DNA of 64,000 nt from Tildeniella torsiva UHER 1998/13D (GCA_019358835.1 JAHHIH010000013.1:62001-126000); one strand, 5' to 3'. Shown: positions 20,565-31,282, counted from the first letter of the stretch. Program-made: numbers and translations. Notes: generated from the sequence alone by a model not told the origin.

Positions 20565-20577
20565 GGGTTTTCGCAAA

Positions 20578-20641
20578 AGAGACCGGGTGCCTGGTGATCT
20601 GTCCGCAGCGTAGTGGACATTCACCCAGGCACCCGGTCTCT
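20578..20641. repeat. 64-bp inverted repeat (bidirectional terminator or SDR/MITE-like)
   Basis: Arms AGAGACCGGGTGCCTGG (20578-20594) and CCAGGCACCCGGTCTCT (20625-20641), perfect 17 bp, with an extended imperfect inner stem GTCC/GGAC. Confidence 0.85.
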
Positions 20642-20656
20642 GGTGATGCGGCTGCG

Positions 20657-21055
20657 CTATTGTCTGCTGCGAAGACCAGGTGGTAGGCCGCGATCGCTGT
20701 CAGCCTGGCGCTGTAGGCCAGGAGGCAAGCCGCGATCGCTATCGACCTGGCGTTGCAGACCGGGAGGTAGATTCTCATACTCTGCCGTGGATTCGCTGAC
20801 TACAGAAGGCTCCGTTTCAGGAAGCTCGACAGCAACAGAGTCAGTGGTTTCAAGTGTGACCTCAGGGCTCTCCACTGTGGCGGTGGGGGATTCGACCTGG
20901 GGCACTGCCTCTTGCACCACGGCGGTGCTCGGCTGGGGGCGATGTCCCCCGCCCTGGCCAGGGCGGGCTTCGGCGGCGGTGGCGGCCAGGGCAGCGGTGG
21001 CCAAAATGCTGAGGGTGGCTAGGGCAAGTTGCGATCGCAGGCTCATAACGGTCAT
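20657..21055 (-). CDS. Small secreted protein with C-terminal tandem repeats
   Basis: Signal-peptide-like MTVMSLRSQLALATLSILATAALAATAAEA; C-terminal LPPGLQRQVDSDRG-LPPGLQRQADSDRG-LPPGLRSRQ. Confidence 0.65.
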   Translation of the reverse strand: MTVMSLRSQLALATLSILATAALAATAAEARPGQGGGHRPQPSTAVVQEAVPQVESPTATVESPEVTLETTDSVAVELPETEPSVVSESTAEYENLPPGLQRQVDSDRGLPPGLQRQADSDRGLPPGLRSRQ

Positions 21056-21145
21056 CCTTGGGTCAACAACGACGGAGCAGCCTGCCCAATTCTGCGTGAG
21101 CCGCTGCCTTGATGTCTCCAAGGTACCTATAGGGGGTCACACCCC

Positions 21146-21556
21146 TCATCTGTGGATACACCCATCTCCATCGCAGAGGGGGTAGGCCGAGTCGTAGCGC
21201 GCCGGTCGCTGGCCAAACAGCTCGTAGCGGCGATCGCGCACAAAGGCGTAGATCGAATCACCCACCGCCTTCGCCCCCGGCAACGCTCGATAGGCTTGGA
21301 CAAAAGGGTTACCCAAGGGCAGCAGGCGGCCAATTTCTTCGGCGGCGTCACTGCCCTGCCAGCGGCGCTCCGGGGCCTGCATGTCAACCACGATCATGCC
21401 AGCTGCGCAGTCTTGGGAGGTGATGCCGTAGCGAGCCAGGGTAGCGTCGTCCTGCATGGGCACGTACTGAAACTGGGTGCCGCGATCGAGAGACTCCAGC
21501 AGCTGCACTAGGCTGACGCAGAGGTTACAGTTACCGTCGTAAATTACACAGTACAT
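21146..21556 (-). CDS. DCC family (DUF393) thiol-disulfide oxidoreductase-like protein
   Basis: MYCVIYDGNCNLCVSLVQLLESLDRGTQFQYVPMQDD (DxxCxxC). Confidence 0.85.
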   Translation of the reverse strand: MYCVIYDGNCNLCVSLVQLLESLDRGTQFQYVPMQDDATLARYGITSQDCAAGMIVVDMQAPERRWQGSDAAEEIGRLLPLGNPFVQAYRALPGAKAVGDSIYAFVRDRRYELFGQRPARYDSAYPLCDGDGCIHR

Positions 21557-21830
21557 AGTAGTATTGCTGCTGATGGGTTGTCTTCGTTATCTTAGCCACC
21601 TGCTGCCTCAGTTTCAGCCTTGGGACACCTGTGCCCAGCCTGCTTTCTTCCTGAAATCGACACTACGCTTAACCCTATTTTTGGTGGCTATTGTTGACCT
21701 CAGCCCGAGGTTGACGGCCTCCGGTTTTTAGGCCCAGAAAACCCCAGATGACGGCAGCATGCTAACGACTATTGACGGCTGAGGGTTGCGGGTAACACCG
21801 CCGCCCGGTGCATTTACCTCTGCAAAACCA

Positions 21831-23783
21831 ATGGTTGTGAAACGACTGATCGATGGACGGTTTCAGTTCATTCGAGTTGTCAGTACTAAGGCCTACACCA
21901 AGACCTACCTGATGACCGATCACGGCAGTGCGGCCAAGGCCAAGTGCATCGTTAAGCATTTGCAGCTGCCTGCCCACAACACGATTACGCTCAAATTTCT
22001 CAATGATTTGCTGGCTAAGCGGGTTAACCTGCTCAAGCGCATGGGCGACCACGAGGCGATCGCCAAAAATCTTTCTACCGTTCAAGAGGGGCAGGATTTT
22101 TACTGGGTGCGCGACTATGTGGTCGGCCATTCCCTAATGACCGAACTGGCCGAAGGCAAGCCGCGATTAGAAACCGAAGTGCAGCGCTTTTTAGTTGAGA
22201 GCCTGGGCATTTTAGACATCATTCAGCGCCACGGTATTGCCCACCAAAACCTGCACCCCAACAATCTAATTCGACACCGCGATCGCGGCCATCTGGTGCT
22301 GGTAGATTTTGGCCTAATTCAGGATACCGGCACCCCAGAGCCTGGTTCAGCAACCAACGGTAGTTCGGCAATTCCCAACGCTGAGTCAGCCTATTTACCG
22401 CAGGTCAAGCACCGCCAGTACCAGCGCTTTGCCGCCGACCACTTTGCCCTCGGCATGATTGCGGTGCAGATGGCCACGGGGCTGTCTAACGAGGCCATTC
22501 CTCGCCTCGGCCAGGATGACTTTTTGGCCCAGGTCAAACTCCAGCTCGACGAATGTTCGACCCTGGCCAGTCCTCTCAAAGACATTTTGATCAAAATGGT
22601 GTCGCCCCAGCCCGAGGCGCAGTATCACCAGGCCAAAGATATTCTGCTGGCCCTGGCCGAGCGGGTTGGCCCCACTGACCCTGCCTCCCCCGTCGAGCTT
22701 GCCAGCCCCCCACCCCCGGAGAACGGTGCTATGGATTCAGAACGGTTATCGGCAATGCCGCCTCCGCCCCCGCGCCCCGCTCGCGCCTTCAACCGGCGTC
22801 GGGTTTGGCTCGGTGCCGGGGCCGCTCTGGCCCTGCTGGCGGTGGCGGGGGTGTTTTTGCTGCGCATTCCCCAACGCCTGACGGTTAACGGCCTGATGGA
22901 ACAGGCCGAAGCCGCTAAGCAGGTGGGGCAAAAGAATGATGCGCTCAACTACCTCAACCAGGCTTTGGAATTAAAGCCCGACTACGGTGCCGCCCTGGCC
23001 CAGCGCTCGGCCCTGCGGTGGGAGAACGGTCAGTCGGAGGAGGCGCTGCAAGACTTGACCAACGCTATTCAAAATGACCCCACCACGGGCACCTGGTACT
23101 TTCAGCGGGGCAATTTGCGCTTTCGCCTGGGCGATTTGCAGGGGGCGATCGCCGACTACAGCGATGCCCTTGAGCGCGAAGCCGCCTACGTCGATGCCCA
23201 CATCAATCGGGGCAACGCCCGCGCCGAACTCGGCGATGAAGCCGGTGCCCTGCAAGACTACACCGCCGCCATCAACCTGGCCAAAGACCCTGAAAGCAAG
23301 GCCGATGCCTACCTGAATCGCTGCCTATCGCTCTCAAACTCAAAGGATCATGCGGCGGCCCTAAACGACTGCACCGAGGCTGTCAACCTGCGCCCCAACA
23401 ACAGCCTGGCCTACGAAAATCGGGGGCTGGTCAAGCGGCGGCTTAACGATTTTCAGGGGGCGATTCAAGATTTTACGATCGCCATCCAAATCAATGCGGG
23501 CAGCCCGGAGCCCTACTACAATCGCGGTTTGACCCGCCAAGATCTGGGCGATTTTGCCGGGGCCATGGCCGACTTCAATCAGACGATTCAGCTCAATCCC
23601 AACCATCCCTTCGCGCACTACGATCGGGGGTTGCTCCATGCGGAGCTGGGGGATCTGGAGAGCGCGATCGCCGATTTAGAAACCGTCGCCAGCGCCTGCC
23701 TCGACGTCAGCCGCCTGGGCTGCTTTGACGACGCCAAATACCAGCTAGAAAAGCTCCGAGCTGCTCAAGCCGAGGAACTCTAG
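21831..23783 (+). CDS. Serine/threonine kinase-like domain (probable pseudokinase) with TM segment and TPR repeats
   Basis: CIVKHL (VAIK-like), HQNLHPNNLI in place of HRDLKPxN, VDFGL; TM segment VWLGAGAALALLAVAGVFLLRI; then about 8 TPRs. Confidence 0.85.
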   Translation: MVVKRLIDGRFQFIRVVSTKAYTKTYLMTDHGSAAKAKCIVKHLQLPAHNTITLKFLNDLLAKRVNLLKRMGDHEAIAKNLSTVQEGQDFYWVRDYVVGHSLMTELAEGKPRLETEVQRFLVESLGILDIIQRHGIAHQNLHPNNLIRHRDRGHLVLVDFGLIQDTGTPEPGSATNGSSAIPNAESAYLPQVKHRQYQRFAADHFALGMIAVQMATGLSNEAIPRLGQDDFLAQVKLQLDECSTLASPLKDILIKMVSPQPEAQYHQAKDILLALAERVGPTDPASPVELASPPPPENGAMDSERLSAMPPPPPRPARAFNRRRVWLGAGAALALLAVAGVFLLRIPQRLTVNGLMEQAEAAKQVGQKNDALNYLNQALELKPDYGAALAQRSALRWENGQSEEALQDLTNAIQNDPTTGTWYFQRGNLRFRLGDLQGAIADYSDALEREAAYVDAHINRGNARAELGDEAGALQDYTAAINLAKDPESKADAYLNRCLSLSNSKDHAAALNDCTEAVNLRPNNSLAYENRGLVKRRLNDFQGAIQDFTIAIQINAGSPEPYYNRGLTRQDLGDFAGAMADFNQTIQLNPNHPFAHYDRGLLHAELGDLESAIADLETVASACLDVSRLGCFDDAKYQLEKLRAAQAEEL

Positions 23784-23986
23784 CCGCGCATGCCGCGCCG
23801 CCCGCTGCCCGAGCGCCGTTGACTTTGAACGTATTTGCCAGCCACCGCATCGGCCCCCAGCTCAGGGGATTCAACGCCGGAGGAGGACGGTGCCGAAGCC
23901 GCCTGAGGCGATAGGGCAACATCGCCCCAACCCCCTACGCTACCGGCCACAACAATAGCGAGCACTACAGAGAAACGATGCCACAT
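23780..23986 (-). CDS. Small secreted hypothetical protein with Arg/Gly-rich C-terminus
   Basis: MWHRFSVVLAIVVAGSVGGWGDVALS signal-like N-terminus; QRRSGSGRRGMRG C-terminus. Confidence 0.5.
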   Translation of the reverse strand: MWHRFSVVLAIVVAGSVGGWGDVALSPQAASAPSSSGVESPELGADAVAGKYVQSQRRSGSGRRGMRG

Positions 23987-24283
23987 GATGGTATTCCAAG
24001 TCTGAACAATTCCCTTTTCTCTGTGGCCAAGAAAAATCCAGCTATTTCTAATTGTCAGAAGTAACAAATTGGTGAATAATCCGATATGTCTTTAAAGATT
24101 GAGTATAAATACTGCTCAGCAGGCCTTTGCCGTTGACGTTTCTGACCGCAGCGGCTAACCTAACCGCCCTGATTGTGCACTGTATACAGCTTGTTCTTTA
24201 TAGTGAAAGTGTTGATGATGAAACCTAGGCTCTGCGCCAGCAGGCGCAGGCAGCATACCCCCCACAGCAGTTAGGAGCGACCC

Positions 24284-25447
24284 ATGTACAACCTGAAGGT
24301 GGCAATTATTGGAGCCGGTATTGGCGGCCTAACCACAGGTATTGCCATGCGGCGGGCCGGTTACCAGGTCGAAGTCTACGATCGCGCCCAGGAGCTGCGC
24401 CCCGCCGGGGCCGGGATCTCGCTCTGGTCGAACGGGGTTAAGGTGCTGAACTACCTGGGGCTGGGGGAAAAGCTGGCGGCCATTGGCGGCGAAATGAACG
24501 CTATGGAGTACCGCAGCCACACCGATGAACCCCTCAGCTACGTCGATCTGCGTCCCCTGTTTGAGCGCGTCGGCCAGCGCCCTTACCCCGTAGCCCGCAC
24601 CGATCTACAAAATCTGCTGCTCGAAGCCTTTGGCCCCGAATCGGTGCACCTGGGTATGCCCTGTGTTGGCGTTGAGCAAGATGAGCACAGCGCCACCGCC
24701 ATTTTTGAGAATGGGGAGCGCATCAGCGGCGACCTGGTGGTGGGGGCCGATGGCATTCACTCGGCGGTACGGGCCGATGTGGTGGGGCACAGTGTCGATC
24801 GCCGCTACGCCCGCTACGTCAACTGGAATGGTCTGGTCAAGGCCGATCCTGAGCTGTGCGATCCCAACCTGTGGGTGCTTTACGTGGGCGACAGCAAGCG
24901 GGCCTCTATGATGCCGGTAGGGGGCGATCGCTTCTACTTTTTCTTTGGTGCGCCAATGGTTGAGGGCACTCACGTCGATCCGCTCCACCGCCAGGATGAG
25001 CTGGCCAAAATCTTTCAGGGCTGGCCCGAGCCGGTGCAAAAGCTCATTCAAGCTCTCGACCCAGAGCAGACCAATCGCCTAGAAATCGGCGACCTTGACC
25101 CCCTAGAACGCTTGGTGAAGGGGCGCGTGGCTCTGCTGGGTGACTCAGCCCACGCCACCACCCCAACCCTGGGCCAGGGCGGCTGCCAGGCCATTGAAGA
25201 TGCCGAAGTGCTCACCCGCTACCTAACCACAACCAACATTGGCGTGGCTGATGCCCTCAATCGCTATGAGGCGGCCCGCAAAGACCGCACCGCCGATCTA
25301 GTGATGAAGGCCCGCAAGCGCACCAGCACCATCTATGGCTACGTGCCCGAGGCCACCCAGCAGTGGTACAGCGACCTCAAGCAAGAGCCGCCCGAGGCCG
25401 TGATTAACGCCCTGGCCAAGGTGATTTTGGCTGGGCCAATGGGGTAA
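24284..25447 (+). CDS. FAD-dependent monooxygenase (urate hydroxylase HpxO-like)
   Basis: KVAIIGAGIGGLTTGIAMRRAGYQVEVYDRA...GAGISLWSNGVKVLNYLGL...GRVALLGDSAHATTPTLGQGGCQAIEDAEVL. Confidence 0.88.
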   Translation: MYNLKVAIIGAGIGGLTTGIAMRRAGYQVEVYDRAQELRPAGAGISLWSNGVKVLNYLGLGEKLAAIGGEMNAMEYRSHTDEPLSYVDLRPLFERVGQRPYPVARTDLQNLLLEAFGPESVHLGMPCVGVEQDEHSATAIFENGERISGDLVVGADGIHSAVRADVVGHSVDRRYARYVNWNGLVKADPELCDPNLWVLYVGDSKRASMMPVGGDRFYFFFGAPMVEGTHVDPLHRQDELAKIFQGWPEPVQKLIQALDPEQTNRLEIGDLDPLERLVKGRVALLGDSAHATTPTLGQGGCQAIEDAEVLTRYLTTTNIGVADALNRYEAARKDRTADLVMKARKRTSTIYGYVPEATQQWYSDLKQEPPEAVINALAKVILAGPMG

Positions 25448-25593
25448 GCTACCAGCGATCGCCGCTCTCGCAAATCTCGCTGCTGCCCAAGGCAGCGGGC
25501 TAGTTTTGGTCGCCCTGGGCGATGTTGCCAGCGATAGAGTTTGACGGCTGGCTCAGACTATAGAATTGAGTTAATTCTGCGGCTGAGGTTCTG

Positions 25594-26229
25594 ATGGCTG
25601 CGACGACACTCACACCGCCTACCGAAATCATTCATCTGACGGGGATTAGCTGGCAGACCTACGAGCGACTGCTAGATGAGTTGCGCGATCGCCGTCTGCG
25701 TCTCACCTACAACCGGGGGAGTCTAGAGATCATGGCCCCATCTCCAGAACATGAGCGCTACAAAAAGCTGGCGGGTCGATTTGTCGAAACCCTGGCAGAG
25801 GAGCTAGATATTCGCATTGAGCCGTTGGGTTCTACTACATTCAAGCATCCTGAACTCAGTGGGGCCGAACCAGATGAGTGCTTCTATATCTACAACATCG
25901 ACGCCGTGCGTGGTAAAAAACGTCTGTCGCCAGTGACTGATCCGCCCCCTGACCTGGTGGTGGAAATTGATATTACCAGTGAGTCTCGCGGTCGGTTAGC
26001 GACCTATGCTGATTTGGGGGTTCTAGAAGTGTGGGTGTACAACGGCACTACACTATCGATTCAACAGCTCCAAAATCAAGAGTATGTAACGGCTTCCTCT
26101 AGCCAGTTTTTCCCTAATTTGCCCATCGCTGAAATCGCTGGCTTTCTGCAACAGGCTGAAACCGTAGATTATTTAGAACTGGTAAAAATCTTTCGTGCTT
26201 GGGTCAAAGCACAAATTGACGTTAATTAA
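25594..26229 (+). CDS. Uma2 family (DUF820) putative endonuclease
   Basis: YERLLDELRDRRLRLTYNRGSLEIMAPSPEHERYK...PDLVVEIDITSESRGRLATYADLGVLEVWVYNG. Confidence 0.93.
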   Translation: MAATTLTPPTEIIHLTGISWQTYERLLDELRDRRLRLTYNRGSLEIMAPSPEHERYKKLAGRFVETLAEELDIRIEPLGSTTFKHPELSGAEPDECFYIYNIDAVRGKKRLSPVTDPPPDLVVEIDITSESRGRLATYADLGVLEVWVYNGTTLSIQQLQNQEYVTASSSQFFPNLPIAEIAGFLQQAETVDYLELVKIFRAWVKAQIDVN

Positions 26230-26326
26230 AACAAGGGCATCGAATTCAGTTGGTGGACGCTGGTTGATGAGAAAAGCTTCCACTCCACGCAAAACGGTAA
26301 TGCCCCGCCCCAAACTTTCAACAAGG

Positions 26327-27454
26327 TTAATCCTTCTCAGGAAGAACAGACCTCAAATCTGTTGTATCTCTATTACTCTTTCCAAGATTACATTTTGCGC
26401 AAAGGGTTTGAAGATTACTAATTTGATCCATCCCGCCTTGTGAACGTGGCAGAATATGATCGACGTGCAAAGTAATGCCGTCAACCCTAGTAGATCTACC
26501 ACAACTACGGCAGGTCCATTTATCACGGGCTAAAACATCCCACCATAGCCCAGCTCTAGTAAATGCATAATTATCTAGTTCTAAATCATAACTAGCATAA
26601 TCTTCAGCCTCAGAGCTTACATCATCTAAATATGTATTTCCATAAAATGCATTATGGTAACCGCCACTATGCACCCAAGATTCATATCTAGATAGCATGT
26701 TCATCATTATTTCATTAACCTCATCCAATACCTGTCCTTGCTGTAGGCAACGAATAACTTCAAAAACAGGATAAATAGCAACAAAAGCCAAATTTAAGCG
26801 CTTCAATCCTCTGTCAAACTCAAGCGGAAAATAGCAGAGATCAGAGTAGAATCCTATGTTTAAGTTTTCATCCTCAGATACAAGCTCTTCGACCTTCTGA
26901 TCGATCCATTTTTGAAAGCTAACAAATTGCAAACTACTAGAGAAGGAGACATGGTTAAGCATCATCAAGGCTTGTAAGGCTTGATGATTTTCATCGAAAA
27001 CATGCTTGACATCCTCAAGGAATTTAATGTTATGACGAGCATTAAAGTCACATCCAAAAAGCTCTGTGTACATACAGCCGTCAGAGTTTATACGAAATGC
27101 CAAACGAAATGCCAAATTTCCATAATAGTAAGAATAAGGCTTTCCGTGCTTGTTTTTTATTGTTGTGTTTATGCCAGGCTTTCTTTTCCCTGAAATTCCC
27201 AGATAAACGTCACCCCATCTATCAATATTGACTTTAGCTGACTGCCGATGCCTGGGTCGATATGAAGAAGATGTGTTTTCATAAGGGTTTATTTCATAGA
27301 CCTCTTGAACAAGGCTTAACGCGCTATCCATCAAGATTTCAAGCCGAGGGAAGAAATATTTTTGCAATATATTGAGTCGCGTTTTTGGATCTGGGATTTT
27401 AAATACTTCTATGTCTTTAAGATCAAAGGCTAGATCTTTCATGAGGTTTTTCAA
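26327..27454 (-). CDS. HNH endonuclease with unrecognised ~290 aa N-terminal region
   Basis: C-terminal CRSCGRSTRVDGITLHVDHILPRSQGGMDQISNLQTLCAKCNLGKSNR (HNH). Region is conspicuously AT-rich. Confidence 0.85.
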   Translation of the reverse strand: MKNLMKDLAFDLKDIEVFKIPDPKTRLNILQKYFFPRLEILMDSALSLVQEVYEINPYENTSSSYRPRHRQSAKVNIDRWGDVYLGISGKRKPGINTTIKNKHGKPYSYYYGNLAFRLAFRINSDGCMYTELFGCDFNARHNIKFLEDVKHVFDENHQALQALMMLNHVSFSSSLQFVSFQKWIDQKVEELVSEDENLNIGFYSDLCYFPLEFDRGLKRLNLAFVAIYPVFEVIRCLQQGQVLDEVNEIMMNMLSRYESWVHSGGYHNAFYGNTYLDDVSSEAEDYASYDLELDNYAFTRAGLWWDVLARDKWTCRSCGRSTRVDGITLHVDHILPRSQGGMDQISNLQTLCAKCNLGKSNRDTTDLRSVLPEKD

Positions 27455-27572
27455 AATTTCTTAAGGCCACCTAGGTCTTTTCAGAATAGCTTTGCTAATA
27501 AAGTTCTCTCAGAGAGATTAAGTCCATTAGCGAGAAATACAGGACTGTAAAGATTGGCAAATTTCACTCAGA

Positions 27573-30257
27573 TTACGATTTTCCAAACAGGTCAAGCTGT
27601 TCTGAAGGGTCGTAGCTTGCAGCGGATTCCTTCACGCGGCGGCGGGGCTTACTAAGTTTAGGCCCCTCCCCACGCAGGCCCACGGCGATGGTGCTGTTGC
27701 GCTCAATTTCGCGCATTACATCCCTGGCGCGTTGAATGACGGAGGTGGGTAGCCCCGCCAACCGCCCCGCCTCAATACCGTAGGATTTGTCGGCACCACC
27801 GGGCTGTACCTGGTGCAAAAAGATAATTTGGTCGGGCATTTCTTTGACGGTGACCTGGTAGTTGGCCACATTGGGCACCAGCGCCGCCAGCTCATTCAGC
27901 TCGTGGTAGTGGGTGGCGAAGATGGTGCGGGCCTGAATTTCGATCGCCAGGTGCTCGGCCACCGCCCAGGCGATGGAGAGGCCGTCGAAGGTGGCGGTGC
28001 CCCGGCCAATTTCGTCGAGCAGCACCAGAGATCTGGGCGTGGCGTGGTTGAGAATATTTGCCGTCTCGTTCATCTCGACCATGAAGGTCGATTGGCCGCT
28101 GGCCAGGTCGTCAACGGCACCGACGCGAGTGAAGATGCGATCGCACACCCCCAGCTTTGCCGCCTTCGCCGGAACGAAACTCCCCATCTGGGCCATTAGC
28201 TGAATCAGCCCCACCTGGCGCAGGTAGCAGCTCTTGCCGCTGGCGTTGGGGCCGGTGAGAATAATCAGGTCTTGGGGATGGGTGTCGTCGCGATCGCTCG
28301 GGGTCGTGCCCATGTAGTTGGAGTTGGGCACAAAGAAACCAGCAGGGAGCAGCTGTTCTACGACGGGGTGGCGGCCTTCGGTGACGGCGATCGCCCTTGA
28401 CTCATCCATCTCGGGGCAGCAGTAACCTTGGAAAATGGAGACCTCGGCCAATCCACAGAGCACATCGGCGGCGGCAACGGCGGCGGCGACTTTGCGGATC
28501 AGCTCCACCTGTTCGCCCACCTGTTCGCGGAGCTGGTTGAAAATCTCGTATTCCAGCGCGTTAATCTCTGACTCGATGTTGAACACCCGCGTCTCGCGCT
28601 CCTTGAGTTCGGGGGTGATGTAGCGCTCTTCGTTGGTGAGGGTCTGCTTGCGAATGTAGTCGTCGGGGGCCTGGTCGGCGCGGGCGCGGGAGATACTGAT
28701 GTAGTAGCCAAAGGCTTTGTTAAAGCCGACCTTGAGAGTGGAAATGCCGGTGCGCTTGCGTTCGGCGGGTTCCAATTCGGCAATCCACTTTTGGTCGTCC
28801 ACCGCCTGCTGGCGTAGGTCGTCGAGCTGGGCGTTAACGCCATCGCGAATCAGGTGGCCCTCGGTGAGGTAGAGGGGCGGGGTTTCGACCAGGTGCGATC
28901 GCAGCGTCTGCCCCAGTTGCTCCAGCTCCGGCGGCACATACTGCAACGCTTGCAGATAGGGCGATTTCGCCTGTTCTGCCAAGGCTGCCAAATCGGGCAG
29001 TCGCAAAAAGGAATCCGCCAGAGCGACGAGATCCCTAGCGTTGGCGGTACCGGAACCCGCCCGACCCGCCAGCCGCTCTAGGTCGTAGATCTGCTTCAGT
29101 TTGTGCTGGAGCATCTGCCGCAGATTGCCGTCCTGCAACAGTTCTATAATTGTGGACTGTCGCTGCTGAATACCTTTGACATCCAGCAGCGGTTGCAGCA
29201 GCCAGCGCCGCAGGGTGCGTCCGCCCATGGCCGTAACGGTGCGATCGAGCGCCCACAGCAGGGAGCCGTTGTAGGTGCCATCCCGCGCCGTCTGGGTGAT
29301 TTCTAGATTGCGGCGGGTCTGGTGGTCGATCACCAGATAGGCAGACAGGGTATAGGTGCAGAGCGGCTGAAGCGGAGCCTGCACAGTCTTCTGGGTTTCT
29401 TCCACGTAGTGCAGCAGGCCGCCCGCTGCCCGCACCGCCAGGGGCAGATGGTCGCAGCCGAGGCCTTCTAGCGACCTGAGCCGAAACCGCTGGAGCAAGC
29501 GCTGGCGGGCCTCGCTCTGGCTGTAGGGGCCTTGGGGCCGCAGGGTGTAGCAAAACTGACGCGGCAGGCAGCTTGGCAGTTGGTCAGATTGATCCCCTGG
29601 CCTGAGCATCGCCCCTAGATTTGGTGCATCTACCGGAAACAGCACCTCGGCGGGCTGGAGCCTGAGCAATTCTTGCGCAAGCTGGTCGAGATCTTCGCCT
29701 TGGGTGGTGAGAAACTCCCCGGTGGAGACATCGGCATAGGAGAGCCCCCAGTGGTGCCCGGCCACCACCACCGAGGCCAAAAAGTTGTTCTGGCTGGCGC
29801 TCAGCATACCCTCTTCGATCACCGTGCCGGGGGTGATGACGCGGGTGACTTCGCGTTTGACTAAGCCCTGGGCCACGGCGGGGTCTTCTACCTGGTCGCA
29901 GATGGCGATCGCAAAGCCCTTTTCTACCAGCAGCGTGCAGTAGCGATCCAGCGCGTGGTGGGGAATGCCCGCCAGGGGCACCCGGCCAATGGCCTTACCC
30001 GCGTCTTTGCTGGTGAGGACGAGTTCTAGCTCGCGGGCGATCGCGATCGCATCCTGAAAAAACGTTTCAAAAAAGTCGCCCACCCGGTACAGCACCAGGG
30101 CGTGGGGATACTGCTCCTTCATCTCCACGTAGTGGCGCATCATCGGCGTCAGGTCATCCCAATTCACCGATTGGTGGTCGGCGTAGCGCACCGTGTGCTT
30201 GGCCAACCGCTCGGGAATGGGGGGCTGACCGTCGGCGGAGGGAGAGGAACCAGACAT
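27573..30257 (-). CDS. mutS: DNA mismatch repair protein MutS
   Basis: [34 protein letters not shown]...[31 protein letters not shown]...[25 protein letters not shown]. Confidence 0.98.
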   Translation of the reverse strand: MSGSSPSADGQPPIPERLAKHTVRYADHQSVNWDDLTPMMRHYVEMKEQYPHALVLYRVGDFFETFFQDAIAIARELELVLTSKDAGKAIGRVPLAGIPHHALDRYCTLLVEKGFAIAICDQVEDPAVAQGLVKREVTRVITPGTVIEEGMLSASQNNFLASVVVAGHHWGLSYADVSTGEFLTTQGEDLDQLAQELLRLQPAEVLFPVDAPNLGAMLRPGDQSDQLPSCLPRQFCYTLRPQGPYSQSEARQRLLQRFRLRSLEGLGCDHLPLAVRAAGGLLHYVEETQKTVQAPLQPLCTYTLSAYLVIDHQTRRNLEITQTARDGTYNGSLLWALDRTVTAMGGRTLRRWLLQPLLDVKGIQQRQSTIIELLQDGNLRQMLQHKLKQIYDLERLAGRAGSGTANARDLVALADSFLRLPDLAALAEQAKSPYLQALQYVPPELEQLGQTLRSHLVETPPLYLTEGHLIRDGVNAQLDDLRQQAVDDQKWIAELEPAERKRTGISTLKVGFNKAFGYYISISRARADQAPDDYIRKQTLTNEERYITPELKERETRVFNIESEINALEYEIFNQLREQVGEQVELIRKVAAAVAAADVLCGLAEVSIFQGYCCPEMDESRAIAVTEGRHPVVEQLLPAGFFVPNSNYMGTTPSDRDDTHPQDLIILTGPNASGKSCYLRQVGLIQLMAQMGSFVPAKAAKLGVCDRIFTRVGAVDDLASGQSTFMVEMNETANILNHATPRSLVLLDEIGRGTATFDGLSIAWAVAEHLAIEIQARTIFATHYHELNELAALVPNVANYQVTVKEMPDQIIFLHQVQPGGADKSYGIEAGRLAGLPTSVIQRARDVMREIERNSTIAVGLRGEGPKLSKPRRRVKESAASYDPSEQLDLFGKS

Positions 30258-30359
30258 GGATGGCGTTAGAGGCTAGCGTTCAGCATTGTTGCACAGCCCG
30301 TAGGAGGTGCTGCGTCGATCTGCCTTGGCAGAATTAGGAAGACTGTCTCAGGGTGTCCA

Positions 30360-30839
30360 TCAGTCGGGTAAAAACCCTGTATCGAGCGCTGCTTCAGGGG
30401 TAAAGGGTGCTTTATTAGGAAATGTCTCTAGGGGCAGCCCGGTCTCCACCGCAGCCTTTTGGCGAGCGGTGGCGTAGCAGTCGGCATAGATGCTGGCGAA
30501 GTAGGGGCGCAGGCTGGGGCTGTCGCGAAAGGCCTTGGCGATGCGATCGCGGTGCTCCAGAATCGTGAACCGCCAGCTGTTTGAGCGGCGATCGCGCTGA
30601 TACTGGTACTTCAGCAAATGCCGCAGCAGCACCTCCAGGTTGCTCTCCACGGCTCGTTTTTCACTGCGCCCCATGTCGTCGAGTTCTTCCGCCAGGTTGA
30701 GGACATCGATTTGGTCAAACCGCCCACTGCGGAGCAGCCCAGCGGTTTCAGCTAGCCAGCGGAGATAGTCGCTATCGTATAGAGTTTCTGACTCTGGTGG
30801 TGAATAAATGGGCTGCGGTGCAGTCATGGCATGGGCCAT
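30360..30839 (-). CDS. DUF29 family protein
   Basis: LYDSDYLRWLAETAGLLRSGRFDQIDVLNLAEELDDMGRSEKRAVESNLEVLLRHLLKYQYQ. Confidence 0.9.
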   Translation of the reverse strand: MAHAMTAPQPIYSPPESETLYDSDYLRWLAETAGLLRSGRFDQIDVLNLAEELDDMGRSEKRAVESNLEVLLRHLLKYQYQRDRRSNSWRFTILEHRDRIAKAFRDSPSLRPYFASIYADCYATARQKAAVETGLPLETFPNKAPFTPEAALDTGFLPD

Positions 30840-31078
30840 TTGAAGGTCGTAGAGACTAAGGCTTGGCGGAAAGGCTATGGGGGCGATCGTAACAGACGGG
30901 AGCGGTTGCTGTGAGACAACTAGAGCATATGAATGCCTTTGGTCTTCTGTCTAAAATTGTGTCAGATGTTACGCACCGTTAAGCTTCGTATCATGGCCCG
31001 TAAGGGGTAACAGGGCCTGTGTTAGTTTCGATATCGTTGCAGATTCTATCGATGTTTAATAGAAGAGAGGTTGTTCCC

Positions 31079-31282
31079 GTGGCCCTGTCAGAAAAGTTTG
31101 CTCCAGCCCTGACCGAAACCCGCGAAGACTTTTCCGAATACGTCGCCCAGCTCCAGCTTCACATGGCGCTCCAGGCCCGCAACCTGGTGCCCTCCCTCAA
31201 CAACACTGGCGACAGCCGTCATCACCTGCTGCACCAAACCCAGGCCGATATCGAGAAGCTCATTTCTCGCCAGGGCTTCTAG
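31079..31282 (+). CDS. Hypothetical protein
   Basis: Short ORF with possible GTG start at 31079 (ALSEKFAPALTETREDFSEYVAQLQLHMALQARNLV). Confidence 0.45.
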   Translation: MALSEKFAPALTETREDFSEYVAQLQLHMALQARNLVPSLNNTGDSRHHLLHQTQADIEKLISRQGF

